Below the pieces are notes generated by a model that worked only from the letters and a program-made list of their open reading frames with translations, searched no databases and was not told where the DNA came from. Positions 16,691 through 25,617 of a stretch of DNA of 64,000 bases are shown here, one piece after another. Source of the stretch: Inquilinus ginsengisoli_B (GTDB lineage Bacteria; Pseudomonadota; Alphaproteobacteria; DSM-16000; Inquilinaceae); the NCBI RefSeq assembly GCF_050434925.1, contig NZ_JBNDJK010000001.1:558001-622000 (forward strand). Reading direction: 5' to 3'. A program made the position numbers and the translations under genes. The stretch's first letter is position 1; the number at the start of each line of letters is the position of its first letter.

Positions 16691-17518
16691 TTGGCAGATG
16701 TCGCGCTCCAGAAACCGGCGCCGTCCCCTGTCCGCAGGGCGCCGGTCCGGCGCCGCCGCGGGACGAGGCTGATCAGCCTCGCCACGGTGGCGGGCCTCCT
16801 CCTGCTGTGGGGGATCGTCGCCAATCTCGGCCTCGTCCCGCCCCTGTTCCTGCCGACGCCGCAGGCGGTTCTGCACAAGCTGGTCACCACGGCATCCGTC
16901 GGATTCGCCGACGCGACGCTGCTGCAGCATCTGGCCGCCAGCCTGGGCCGCGTCTTCGCCGCCCTGGCGCTGGCGCTGGTGGTCGCGATCCCGGTCGGCA
17001 TCGCCATCGGCACCAGCCGGGTGGCGCGCGGCATCCTCGACCCGCTGATCGAGTTCTACCGGCCGATCCCGCCCTTGGCCTATCTGCCGCTGATCGTGAT
17101 CTGGTTCGGCATCGGCGAGACCTCGAAGGTCCTGGTGATCTTCCTCGCCATCTTCGCTCCGATCGCGATCTCGACCGCGGCCGGGGTGCGCGGCGTGCCG
17201 TCCGACCGGCTGCGCGCCGCCCGCTCGCTGGGCGCCACCCGGGCCCAGCTGCTGCGCCATGTCATCCTGCCGAACGCGCTGCCGGAGATCCTGACCGGGG
17301 TGCGCATCGGCCTGGGCGTCGGCTGGTCCACTTTGGTGGCGGCCGAGCTGGTCGCCGCCACCAGCGGCCTCGGCTTCATGATCCAGAGCGCGGCGCAGTT
17401 CCTGGTCACCGACGTGGTGGTGCTGGGCATCCTGGTGATCGCCGCCATCGCCTTCCTGCTGGAATATCTGCTGCGCCTGCTGCAGCGCCGGCTGACGCCC
17501 TGGCACGGGCGCGGCTGA
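16691..17518 (+). CDS. tauC: Taurine ABC transporter permease TauC
   Basis: A 275-residue BPD-type inner-membrane permease with about six membrane segments. The EAA-like cytoplasmic loop is AARSLGATRAQLLRHVILP. Starting codon is TTG at 16691, immediately after the tauB stop, and the first ATG-free 30 residues are basic (RRAPVRRRRGTR), as in related TauC proteins. It partners TauA and TauB. A 44-bp gap separates it from tauD. Confidence 0.92.
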   Translation: MADVALQKPAPSPVRRAPVRRRRGTRLISLATVAGLLLLWGIVANLGLVPPLFLPTPQAVLHKLVTTASVGFADATLLQHLAASLGRVFAALALALVVAIPVGIAIGTSRVARGILDPLIEFYRPIPPLAYLPLIVIWFGIGETSKVLVIFLAIFAPIAISTAAGVRGVPSDRLRAARSLGATRAQLLRHVILPNALPEILTGVRIGLGVGWSTLVAAELVAATSGLGFMIQSAAQFLVTDVVVLGILVIAAIAFLLEYLLRLLQRRLTPWHGRG

Positions 17519-17562
17519 CACCTCCTCCCACCGACACCAACCGCAAACAGAGGGGCCCCGCC

Positions 17563-18411
17563 ATGCCCGACAGCCTGTCGACCCTCCTCTCCGTCCAGCC
17601 CTTGAATCCCGCCATCGGTGCCGTGGTCCGCGGCATCAACCTGGCGCAGCCGCTCGGCGACGCCACCATCGGCGCGATCAACCGCGCCCTGCTGCAGCAC
17701 CACGTGCTGTTCTTCGAGGACCAGGAGCTGACCCCGGCGGCGCAGCGCGACTTCGCCGCCCGTTTCGGCGCGCTGCATGTCCACCCGGTCTATCCGCATG
17801 TCAAGGAGGTGCCGGAGATCATCATCCTCGACACCCATCCGGACAACCAGCCGGACAACGACAACTGGCATACCGACGTCACCTTCATCGAAACCCCGCC
17901 GCTGGGCGCGGTGCTGGCGGCGAAGCAGCTGCCGCCCTTCGGCGGCGACACCAGCTGGTCCAGCAGCATCGCCGCCTTCGAGGCGCTGGCGGCACCCTGG
18001 CAGGGCTTCCTGACCGGCCTGACGGCGCTGCACGACTTCGCCAAATCCTTTCCGCCGGAGCGCTTCACCGCGCCGGAGGAGCGCGAGCGCTGGCAGATCG
18101 CGCGCGACAAGAACCCGCCGGTGATCCACCCGGTGGTGCGCACCCATCCGGCGACCGGCCGCAAGGGCCTGTTCGTCAATGAGGGTTTCACCACCCGCAT
18201 CCTCGGCTTCTCGGCCAAGGAGAGCGACGCGGTGCTGCGCTTCCTGTTCGACCATGTGGCCAAGCCGGAATTCACCGTGCGCTGGCGCTGGAAGGCCGGC
18301 GACGTCGCCTTCTGGGACAACCGCTGCACCCAGCACTACGCCCTGGCCGACTACCTGCCGAACCGGCGGGTGATGCACCGCGCGACGATTTTAGGCGACC
18401 GGCCGGTGTAA
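17563..18411 (+). CDS. tauD: Taurine dioxygenase TauD
   Basis: A 282-residue Fe(II)/2-oxoglutarate dioxygenase that hydroxylates taurine so that sulfite and aminoacetaldehyde are released. The iron ligands are seen as WHTDVTF (His-x-Asp, near residues 105-108) and the distal His in CTQHYALADY. The 2OG-binding Arg is in NRRVMHRATI. The N-terminal sequence NPAIGAVVRGINLAQPL is the usual TauD beginning. Length matches E. coli TauD (283). A GGGGCCCC-containing leader precedes the ATG. It completes the tauABCD operon and is followed by a strong palindromic repeat that may end transcription. Confidence 0.93.
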   Translation: MPDSLSTLLSVQPLNPAIGAVVRGINLAQPLGDATIGAINRALLQHHVLFFEDQELTPAAQRDFAARFGALHVHPVYPHVKEVPEIIILDTHPDNQPDNDNWHTDVTFIETPPLGAVLAAKQLPPFGGDTSWSSSIAAFEALAAPWQGFLTGLTALHDFAKSFPPERFTAPEERERWQIARDKNPPVIHPVVRTHPATGRKGLFVNEGFTTRILGFSAKESDAVLRFLFDHVAKPEFTVRWRWKAGDVAFWDNRCTQHYALADYLPNRRVMHRATILGDRPV

Positions 18412-18439
18412 TCCGGACCGGGCAGGCCAGCTCGGATTG

Positions 18440-18555
18440 CCTCTCCCGCCTGGCGGGAGAGGCCGGGCGTCCGCAGGACGACCGGGTGAGGGCTGGCCCG
18501 GGCCTCGACAAAGAACCCTCACCCGGAGCCGCTTCGCGTCTCCGACCTCTCCTCG
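18440..18555. repeat. Dispersed palindromic repeat (two inverted units), interrupted by IS1182
   Basis: Unit 1 has a hairpin with 11-bp arms CCTCTCCCGCC (18440-18450) and GGCGGGAGAGG (18452-18462), a 19-bp linker and CCGGGTGAGGG (18482-18492). Unit 2 is inverted: CCCTCACCCGG (18516-18526), a linker, then CCTCTCC at the edge of the IS element. The rest of unit 2's hairpin (GCAAGCGGGAGAGG) resumes after the IS at 20154. A further copy is at 63099-63129. Confidence 0.8.
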
Positions 18556-20153
18556 CAGCCCGTGTGAGAAGTGTGGGGATTTGCTTGAGGGGTCAGAGGG
18601 GACAGAAGATTTAGGTCGAGTGGGCCAGTCATGGCCCGGCGGGAGTGGGTTGGAGGGCGGCGAGGAGGAGTGGGACGCCGCGGGTGGTGATGGTTCGCTT
18701 GAGATTGAAGGCGAGAACCATGAGGGCGAGTTCGGCCTTGGCCTTGCGCCGGCCGCGGAGCAGGAAGCGTGGATAGCCCATCATCCATTTGATGATGCCG
18801 AAGGGGTGTTCGACGAGTTCGCGGCGGCGCTGCATCCAGCCGGGATCCTCGACGGCACGGCGGTGCATGGCCTCGCGGGCGTCTTCATGGAAGTGGCGGG
18901 TGACCTTGCGCCGTTTGCCCCTGGTGCATTGGACCTTGATGGCACAAGCGGCGCAGGCCGGAGTGGCATAGGTGTTCTTCTGCTCGGGTTGGGAGACCGA
19001 GACGAGGGTGAGGATCTCGCCGGCCGGGCAGGTCCAGCAGTCGCGGGCCGGGTCGTAGGTGAAGGCGTCGCGGGAGAACAGATCGGCGTTCTTGGGATTG
19101 ACGACCGTCTGGCGCGGCACCACGGCGGTGATGCCGGCCTCGGCGCAGGCTTGGCCCTGGGTGCCGTTGGAATAGCCGGTGTCGGCGACCACGGTCAGGG
19201 TCTCGACCGCCAGGCTCTCCTTGGCCGCCTGGGCCATCGGCAGGAGCTGGGTCTGATCGTTGCAGTCCCGGGTCAGATCGAAGGCGGCGATCAGGCCGTG
19301 TTTGCCGTCGACCGCGCTCTGGGCGTTGTAGGCGACTTGATGGCCATGGCGGGCGGTCTTCATCAAGCGGGCGTCGGGCTCGCTGGTCACGGTCTGACTG
19401 AGCCCTGCCCCGGCCAGGGCCTTGGCCTGGGCCTGGACCGTGTCGCGCTTGGCCTGCAGCACCGCCAGGGCCCGGGCCACATCGGTCGGTCCGGCCTCCG
19501 TCGCCGCCTCCTGGCGGTCGGCTTCGTCCATCGCCGCCAGATACTCGGCGATCTTGGCGTCCAGCGCCGCCGCCCGCTTCTCCAGCAGCGCCGGCGTCAG
19601 CACCTTCTTGCGGCTGGCCACGGCCTCGATCTTGCTGCCGTCGATGGCGACCAGTTCACCGCCATACAGCGATTGCCCGCGGCAGAACTGCATGAAGGCG
19701 CGGCACACCCCGGTGATGGCCGCGACATGGTCGCGGCGGAAGTCGGCGATGGTCTTGAAGGCGGGGGTGATCCGGTTGACCAGCCAGTGCACTTCGAGGT
19801 TGCGCACGCATTCCCGCTCCAGCCGCCGGCTCGACCGCATCTGATTGAGGTAGCCGTAGATGTACAGCTTCAACAAATCGCCGGGATGGTACGGCGGCCT
19901 GCCCGTGCTCTCCGCCTCCACCTTGCCGAACTTCAGATCCCTCAGGTCCAGCGTGGCCACAAACGCGTCGATCACCCGCACCGGATGCTCGGCAGCGACG
20001 ATCTCGTCCAGGCTCGGTGCCATCAGCAACCGCTGATACCGCGACTCCCCCGTCACATGAACCATCACCGCCACTCCGAATGTCTTGTCGAAGCAGTAGA
20101 TCACACCGGACCGGCCTCTAGAATCCCCCGCCAGTGGGTTTCCACACGGGCTG
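18556..20153 (-). mobile_element. IS1182-family insertion sequence
   Basis: About 1.6 kb. The terminal inverted repeats begin CAGCCCGTGTG (18556-18566) and, on the other strand, CAGCCCGTGTG (20153-20143). The similarity then becomes imperfect further in. It carries a single intact transposase gene. It is inserted in the stem of a palindromic intergenic repeat; exact ends and target duplication cannot be fixed because the target is itself repetitive. Confidence 0.82.
18629..20065 (-). CDS. IS1182-family transposase
   Basis: A 478-residue DDE transposase of the IS1182 family (DUF772 N-terminal domain plus DDE_Tnp_1). The N-terminal domain includes RPPYHPGDLLKLYIYGYLN and SSRRLERECVRNLEVHWL. 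Catalytic region pieces are VAIDGSKIEAVAS, VVADTGYSNGTQ, the cysteine-rich CPAGEILTL/CAACAIKVQCTRGKRRKVTR segment and the C-terminal RRELVEHPFGIIKWMMGYPR with the catalytic Glu. The ATG at 20065 gives the usual start VHVTGESRYQRLL. The frame is intact, so the element may be active. Confidence 0.92.
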   Translation of the reverse strand: MVHVTGESRYQRLLMAPSLDEIVAAEHPVRVIDAFVATLDLRDLKFGKVEAESTGRPPYHPGDLLKLYIYGYLNQMRSSRRLERECVRNLEVHWLVNRITPAFKTIADFRRDHVAAITGVCRAFMQFCRGQSLYGGELVAIDGSKIEAVASRKKVLTPALLEKRAAALDAKIAEYLAAMDEADRQEAATEAGPTDVARALAVLQAKRDTVQAQAKALAGAGLSQTVTSEPDARLMKTARHGHQVAYNAQSAVDGKHGLIAAFDLTRDCNDQTQLLPMAQAAKESLAVETLTVVADTGYSNGTQGQACAEAGITAVVPRQTVVNPKNADLFSRDAFTYDPARDCWTCPAGEILTLVSVSQPEQKNTYATPACAACAIKVQCTRGKRRKVTRHFHEDAREAMHRRAVEDPGWMQRRRELVEHPFGIIKWMMGYPRFLLRGRRKAKAELALMVLAFNLKRTITTRGVPLLLAALQPTPAGP

Positions 20154-20212
20154 GCAAGCGGGAGAGGCAACACGTGACCACTTGGCGCGGGCGTTTTGCC
20201 GGATAAGCCGCC

Positions 20213-21046
20213 CTACCCCTTCACCGCGCCGCCGACCAGGCCGGCGACGATGTGGCGCTGGGCCAGCAGGAAGAAGGCGATCGCCGGTGCCAGAGTCAGG
20301 GTGACGAAAGCCAGGATCTTGTTCCACTCGGTGGAATACTCGCCCTGGTAGTTCATGATCCCGAGCGGCCAGGGATACATCTCCGGCGTGTTGAACATGA
20401 TCAGCGGCAGCAGGTAGCTGTTCCAGCTGGCGACCAGGGAGAACACGGCCACGGTCGCCAGGATCGGCCGCGACAGCGGCAGGGTGATGCGCAGGTAGAA
20501 CTGGAAATAGCCGCAGCCGTCGACCCGCGCCGCCTCCCACAGTTCGTGCGGCAGCTGGCGGAAGAAGCCGCGCAGCATCAGGATCGCCATGCCCAGGCCG
20601 AAGGCGACCTGCGGCAGCACCACGCCCCAATAGGTGTCGAGCAGGCCGAGGTCCCGCACCCGGATGAACAGCGGCAGCATCGCCGTCGCCGCCGGGAACA
20701 TCAGCCCCAGCAGCAGGTAGTTCAGCAGCATGCGGCTGCCGAAGAACACCACATGGGCGAAGATGAACGCCGCCATCGACCCGACGATCAGCACCAAGCC
20801 GACGGTCAGGCCGGCGATGACGGCGGAGTTGAACAGCATGCGCCAGAGCCGCGCCGAGCTCAGGATCTCCCAATAGACCGGGCCCGCCCAGCTGGTCGGC
20901 AGGCCCAGCGGGTTGACCCGCAGCTCGCCCAGCGTCTTGAACCCGCCCAGCGCCGCCGCGATCAGCGGCACCAGCACGATGCCGGCGACCGCCAGCAGGG
21001 CCAGGTATTGCGGCATGAGGGAGGGGCGGAGCGTGGGCGCAGCCAT
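20213..21046 (-). CDS. Carbohydrate ABC transporter permease (MalG-type)
   Basis: A 277-residue inner-membrane subunit of a CUT1-family sugar importer with six predicted membrane spans. The EAA loop is ARVDGCGYFQFYLRITLPLS, and QRHIVAGLVGGAVKG is the characteristic C-terminus. It pairs with the upstream MalF-type permease, 8 bp away, and with the binding protein at 22280-23539. The sugar is unknown. No ATP-binding subunit is encoded in the cluster. Confidence 0.92.
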   Translation of the reverse strand: MAAPTLRPSLMPQYLALLAVAGIVLVPLIAAALGGFKTLGELRVNPLGLPTSWAGPVYWEILSSARLWRMLFNSAVIAGLTVGLVLIVGSMAAFIFAHVVFFGSRMLLNYLLLGLMFPAATAMLPLFIRVRDLGLLDTYWGVVLPQVAFGLGMAILMLRGFFRQLPHELWEAARVDGCGYFQFYLRITLPLSRPILATVAVFSLVASWNSYLLPLIMFNTPEMYPWPLGIMNYQGEYSTEWNKILAFVTLTLAPAIAFFLLAQRHIVAGLVGGAVKG

Positions 21047-21054
21047 GGGTCTTC

Positions 21055-21975
21055 CTAATCCCCGCACATCAGGGTGCGGCGATAGACGAGCGAGAAGGTG
21101 ACGCAGATCAGGAACAGCACCACGCCGACGGCGCTGCCGAAGCCGATCTCCATCCGCATCTGGCCGAAGGTGTAGAGATAGGTCACCAGCGAATGGGTGG
21201 CGTTGGACGGGCCGCCCCGGGTCAGCGCCATCACCATGTCGAACAGCTGCAGCGCCCCGACCACCGAGAAGAACACCGACAGCCGGATGGTCGGGAACAG
21301 CATCGGGATCTTGATCCGGCGCACGATCTGCCAGGGCGTGGCGCCGTCGATCCGGGCGGCGTCGATGATCTCGTGCGGGATGCTCTGCAGCCCGGCGATG
21401 TAGATCATCATGTGGAAGCCGAAATACTTCCACACCACCAGCACCAGCACCGCCCCCATCGCCAGGGTGCGGTCGGCCAGGACGAAGGGCGCCTGGGCTC
21501 CGAACCAGCCCCAGATCAGTGCCACGGCGCCGTACTGGCCATCATAGAGGAACTGCCAGATCAGCCCGGTCGCGACCTCGGCCAGGATGTAGGGCAGGAA
21601 GAACACCATCCGGAACGCCACCCGGCCGCGCAGCTTCTCGGCCAGCAGCAGCGCCATGGCCAGGGCCAGCGGCAGCTGGATCGCCAGCGACACCGCGATG
21701 ATCAGCCCGGTGTTGGTCAGCGCCGACCAGAAGGTCCGGTTGCGCAGCAGCAACTCGAAGTTCCGGAGCCCGACGAAATCCTGCGGGCTGCCATAGCCAT
21801 TCCACTTGAACAGGCTGTAGAAGCCGGCCTCGCCCATCGGCAGGATCACGAAGATGGTGAACAGGGCTAACGCCGGCACCAGCATCAGCACCACCGGCGC
21901 CACCTGCGACTGCAGCGCCACGCGGCGGCGCCGGCGGACGGCCATAGGGTCGTGAGTCAGGGTTGCGGCCGTCAT
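21055..21975 (-). CDS. Sugar ABC transporter permease (MalF-type)
   Basis: A 306-residue CUT1-family permease. The basic N-terminus AVRRRRRVALQSQ precedes the first membrane span, then VILPMGEAGFYSLFKWNGYG, the conserved NTGLIIAVSLAIQLPLALAM and the EAA loop ARIDGATPWQIVRRIKIPML. The C-terminal LVYRRTLMCGD is usual. It is separated from the binding-protein gene by a 304-bp gap full of palindromic repeats, so its expression may be uncoupled from that of the binding protein. Confidence 0.92.
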   Translation of the reverse strand: MTAATLTHDPMAVRRRRRVALQSQVAPVVLMLVPALALFTIFVILPMGEAGFYSLFKWNGYGSPQDFVGLRNFELLLRNRTFWSALTNTGLIIAVSLAIQLPLALAMALLLAEKLRGRVAFRMVFFLPYILAEVATGLIWQFLYDGQYGAVALIWGWFGAQAPFVLADRTLAMGAVLVLVVWKYFGFHMMIYIAGLQSIPHEIIDAARIDGATPWQIVRRIKIPMLFPTIRLSVFFSVVGALQLFDMVMALTRGGPSNATHSLVTYLYTFGQMRMEIGFGSAVGVVLFLICVTFSLVYRRTLMCGD

Positions 21976-22053
21976 CGGGTTGTCGTCCTGGGAGCCGGCA
22001 CCAAACGAGTCCCCCTCGCGGGGCTACGGCGTCCACGCATCGCCCACTTTGAG

Positions 22054-22221
22054 TCCCCCCTCCCCTCGCGGGAGGGGGCTAGGGGGAGGGGGTTCTCTCG
22101 GCATGACCCGAACTGGACCATCGCAAACCGGCGCGAACGGTGAGTTCGGCCCTCTGCCCATTCGCGCGCTGACGCGCGCAGACCCCTCCCCCTGGCCCCC
22201 TCCCGCAAGGGGAGGGGGGAC
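22054..22221. repeat. Inverted pair of G/C-run palindromic repeats
   Basis: Unit 1 (22054-22092) holds a hairpin with arms CCCCCTCCC and GGGAGGGGG, then CTAGGGGGAGGGGGT. Unit 2 (22182-22221) is its near-exact inverse. They are separated by about 90 bp that contains a small GCGCGC stem near 22165-22180. The whole fills the 304-bp space between the sugar-binding-protein gene and its permeases, and could form a long stem in the mRNA that sets their relative expression. Confidence 0.75.
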
Positions 22222-22279
22222 AAGGAAGAGGTCGGCAGCCCATCTTGGAGTTGGAACCGCACAGACCTCTCCATCCGGC

Positions 22280-23539
22280 TCACCGCATCGTCCAGGCTTC
22301 CTGGACCTGGTCGGCGGCGTCCTTCGGGTCGGTCGCGCCGGAGGCGATGTCGGTGGCGACGTCGTTCACCACCCGGCCGACATTGGCACCCAGCATCTGG
22401 TCGTAGAACACCTGGAAGTAGCCGGACTTGGCGATGTTCTCCGCCATCTGGCGGAAATACGGGTTCTTCAGCTTCTCGGCCGTGCCCTTGTTGACCGGGA
22501 TGTAGACGCCGAGCTCGGCCGCCTTCTCCTGGTTCTCCTTGTTGGTCAGGAACTTCAGGAAGTCGACGGCCTCGGGCGGCGACCCCTTGGTCACCAGCCA
22601 GCCATTGACGCCGCCGAGCACATCGGTCGGCTGGCCGACGCCACCGGCCACGGTCGGGAACGCAAACCAGCCGAGATCGGCGTCCGGGATGCCCTTGCCG
22701 GAGGCGCTGTTCTTCTTGGCGTTCAGGTAGTCCCAGTTGCCCATCAGGTGCATCGCCGCCTTGCCGTCGCCGAAATAGCCGGCGGCCTGCGGGTTGGTCA
22801 GGCCGAGATAGCCGGGCTCGAACGGCTCCAGCGCCGCGAGGTCCTTCAGATGCTCGCCGGCCTGGACGAACACCGGCCCGTCGAAGCCGTCGCCGGACTG
22901 GTTGTAGGCGGCCTGGAACGCATCCTTGCCGCCGATCCGCATGGCCAGCAGGGTCCAGTAGAAATGGATCGGCCATTTGTCGGCGCCGCCGGTCGCCAGC
23001 GGCACGATGCCGGCGGCCTTGATCGTCTTCACCGCCGACAGCAGGTCGTCCCAGCTCTTGATGTCCTCGGCCTTGACCCCGGCCTTGGCCAGGAGCGGCT
23101 TGTTGAACCAGAAGCCGACCTGCGAGGCCAGCACCGGCACGCCCCAGACATGGCCGTCGACGGTGAAGGCCTCGAGCGCGGCCGGGCTGATCCGGTCGGC
23201 CCATTCGCCCTTCACCGGCTCGGTCAGGTCCTCGATCACCCCGGCCTTGATCTGGTCGCGCAGCACGCCGCCGCCCCAGCTGTAGATGATGTTCGGCCGG
23301 TCGGACGATTGCAGCGTGGTCGGCAGCTTGGCCTTGTAGGCCTCGTTCTCCAGATACTGCATCTGGATGGTGACGCCGGGATGCGCCGCCTCATAGGCGC
23401 GGGCGACGCTTTCCATCCAGGCAACCGTGTCCGGCGTGTTCTCGATGTGCAGCCATTTGACCGTGGCGTCGGCCATGGCGGCGCCGGACAGAAGGCCCGC
23501 GGCGGCGAAAGCCGCGAGGCCCGACAGCATTCTGTTCAT
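22280..23539 (-). CDS. Sugar ABC transporter substrate-binding protein
   Basis: A 419-residue family 1 extracellular solute-binding protein. Signal peptide MNRMLSGLAAFAAAGLLSGA is cleaved near AMA-DATVKW. Typical sugar-binding features are VKWLHIENTPDTVAWMESV, NIIYSWGGGVLRDQI, the aromatic cluster NKPLLAKAG and GNWDYLNAK. It most resembles binding proteins for raffinose-type or plant oligosaccharides, but the ligand is not certain. It lies 59 bp downstream of the oxidoreductase fusion gene and upstream of the two permeases, all on the minus strand. Confidence 0.9.
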   Translation of the reverse strand: MNRMLSGLAAFAAAGLLSGAAMADATVKWLHIENTPDTVAWMESVARAYEAAHPGVTIQMQYLENEAYKAKLPTTLQSSDRPNIIYSWGGGVLRDQIKAGVIEDLTEPVKGEWADRISPAALEAFTVDGHVWGVPVLASQVGFWFNKPLLAKAGVKAEDIKSWDDLLSAVKTIKAAGIVPLATGGADKWPIHFYWTLLAMRIGGKDAFQAAYNQSGDGFDGPVFVQAGEHLKDLAALEPFEPGYLGLTNPQAAGYFGDGKAAMHLMGNWDYLNAKKNSASGKGIPDADLGWFAFPTVAGGVGQPTDVLGGVNGWLVTKGSPPEAVDFLKFLTNKENQEKAAELGVYIPVNKGTAEKLKNPYFRQMAENIAKSGYFQVFYDQMLGANVGRVVNDVATDIASGATDPKDAADQVQEAWTMR

Positions 23540-23598
23540 GATTGTCTCCTCCCTGTTTCCGCCGCCGTCGCCGGCGGCGGATTGACTGGAACGACGGC

Positions 23599-25617
23599 TT
23601 ACCCTTCGAGCCAGCGCACCTCCTCAGGCGTCAGCGCGATGTCGAGCGCCTGCAGCGAATCCTCCAGCTCCTCCAGCGTCAGCGGGCCGATCAGCGGCAG
23701 GACCGGGAAGTCCTGGTGCAGGCAATAGGCCAGGGCCACCTGGTTGGCTGAGCGGCCCCGCTTGGCGCCGAGCTCGGCGGCACGGTCGCGGCGGCGGAAG
23801 TTGCCCTCGCCGTACCAGCAGCGCACCAGCTCCGGGTCGTGCTGCTTGTCGCGGCCGGCGCGGTCGGTGAAGAAGCCGCGGGCCTGGCTGGACCAGGCCA
23901 GCAGCGGCATCCGCCGCTGCCGCAGCCAGCCCTTCCACTCCGCATCCGCCGCGGCGATGCAGCCGGGCCAGACCGGCTGGATCATCTCGGCCAGGCTGAA
24001 ATTGTTGCTGACCGTGGCGGGCGCCGCCTTGCCGTTGGCCCGGGCATAGGCGGTCGCCTCGTCCAGCCGCTCGCGCGTCCAGTTCGACCCGCCCCAGGAG
24101 CCGATGCGGCCGGCCCGGATCTCGGCGTCGAGCACGTCAACGAACTCGCCGACCGGGATGTCCGGGTTGTCGCGGTGCATCAGATAGAGGTCGAGCCGGC
24201 CGGTGTGCAGCCGGTCGAGCGATTCCGTCAGCTGGCGCGGGATCACGTCGGGGTAGCACAGCGGCGCATGCGCGCCCTTGCCGATCAGCACCACCTCGTC
24301 GCGCACGCCGCGGCTGGCCAGCCAATGGCCGAGCACCCGGTCGGAGCCGCCGGCGCGGTAGATCCAGGCGGTGTCGAAGGTGTTGCCGCCGCGCTCGAAG
24401 AAGCGGTCGAACAGCATCCCGGCCTGGCTGATATTCTCGATCCCGACGGCGCCGATCGCCAGGGCCGAGGCCGGACGGGCGGCGCCGGGCAGGTCGATCC
24501 GGCGCATCGCCCCGGCCTTGAGCGGCCGGCCATCGACCGGTCCGGTGCGGCGGGCCGGGGTCTCCAGCGCGTATTCCAGGCCGATCGCGGCGCGCCAGGC
24601 GTCCATGGTCTTCAGGTTGCCCAGGCTGTCGGCCGGGGTCATGAAGGCCGCCTCGCGCTGCCCGGCCGCCACCGCGTCACCGACGGCATCGGCCTCGAAG
24701 CTGTAGAGCCAGCCGGTCTCCTCGATCGCCACGGTCTCGGACTTGCCGTCGGCCCGGGTGATGACGATGGCGCTGCTGCCGCCTTCCTTGCCGCTGCAGA
24801 ACCAGGGCGAGGCAACCTCGATCCGGCCCTCGGTGCCGAAGATCCGCACCGTGTTCTCCAGCGCCAGCGTCACGCCGGTCGCCACCTGGGCGACGATGCC
24901 GCCCGGGAACTCGAGCACCGCCGCGGTCCATTCGTCGACGCCGCTGCGGCCGAGATGGCCGGCCCCGGTGACCTTGACCGGGTCGAGGAAGGGCTTGCCC
25001 GAGGCTGCGCCGGCGACCAGCCGCGCCATCGACACCGGATAGCCGCCGACATCGAGGATGCCGCCGCCGGCCAGGTCGTTGGCGAACAGGCGGTGGTCGG
25101 GGTTGAACTTGGCGGCGAAGCCGAAGCTGGCCTGGATCATGCGCACCTCGCCGATGGCGCCGCCCGCCACCAGCTCGGCCAGCCGCCGGGTCTGCGGATG
25201 GGCGCGGTACATATAGGCCTCGGCCAAGAACACGCCGGCGCGGCGAGCCGCGTCGACCAGCGCCATGGCGTCATAGGCGTTGACCGCGATAGGCTTCTCG
25301 CACAGCACGTGCTTGCCGGCCTCGGCGGCACGGATGCCCCAGTGCACATGGCCCGGATGCGGCGTGGCGATGTAGACGGCGTCGACCTCGGGGTCGGCCA
25401 GCAGCGCCTCGTAGCCGGCGTGGATCCGGGCGCCGGGAAAGGCCTCGGCCAGCCCCGGCTTCGCCGCATCGCGCGTGCCGATCGCCACCAGCCGCCCGGT
25501 GCGCGACCGGGCCACGCCCCCGGCGAAGGCCTGGGCGATCCGCCCCGGCCCGAGAATGCCCCAACGCAGCTTCGCTTCCGTACCCATGCCCGTCTTTCCG
25601 TCTGTCGAGAGTGTCAT
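23599..25617 (-). CDS. Gfo/Idh/MocA oxidoreductase fused to an aldo/keto reductase
   Basis: A 672-residue two-domain protein. Residues about 15-345 form a complete Gfo/Idh/MocA NAD(P)-dependent sugar dehydrogenase: GILGPGRIAQAFAGG Rossmann loop, CEKPIAVNA catalytic-Lys motif, and the C-terminal ILDVGGYPVSMARL fold. Residues about 375-672 are an aldo/keto reductase with all four catalytic residues: Asp and Tyr in FDTAWIYRAGG, Lys in LIGKGAH and His in YLMHRDN. The domains are joined in one uninterrupted frame. It may oxidise and then reduce one sugar at two carbons (epimerisation or deoxy-sugar formation), but that is inference. It heads the importer operon. Alternative start: MGTEAKLRWG, 30 bp downstream. 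Confidence 0.88.
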   Translation of the reverse strand: MTLSTDGKTGMGTEAKLRWGILGPGRIAQAFAGGVARSRTGRLVAIGTRDAAKPGLAEAFPGARIHAGYEALLADPEVDAVYIATPHPGHVHWGIRAAEAGKHVLCEKPIAVNAYDAMALVDAARRAGVFLAEAYMYRAHPQTRRLAELVAGGAIGEVRMIQASFGFAAKFNPDHRLFANDLAGGGILDVGGYPVSMARLVAGAASGKPFLDPVKVTGAGHLGRSGVDEWTAAVLEFPGGIVAQVATGVTLALENTVRIFGTEGRIEVASPWFCSGKEGGSSAIVITRADGKSETVAIEETGWLYSFEADAVGDAVAAGQREAAFMTPADSLGNLKTMDAWRAAIGLEYALETPARRTGPVDGRPLKAGAMRRIDLPGAARPASALAIGAVGIENISQAGMLFDRFFERGGNTFDTAWIYRAGGSDRVLGHWLASRGVRDEVVLIGKGAHAPLCYPDVIPRQLTESLDRLHTGRLDLYLMHRDNPDIPVGEFVDVLDAEIRAGRIGSWGGSNWTRERLDEATAYARANGKAAPATVSNNFSLAEMIQPVWPGCIAAADAEWKGWLRQRRMPLLAWSSQARGFFTDRAGRDKQHDPELVRCWYGEGNFRRRDRAAELGAKRGRSANQVALAYCLHQDFPVLPLIGPLTLEELEDSLQALDIALTPEEVRWLEG

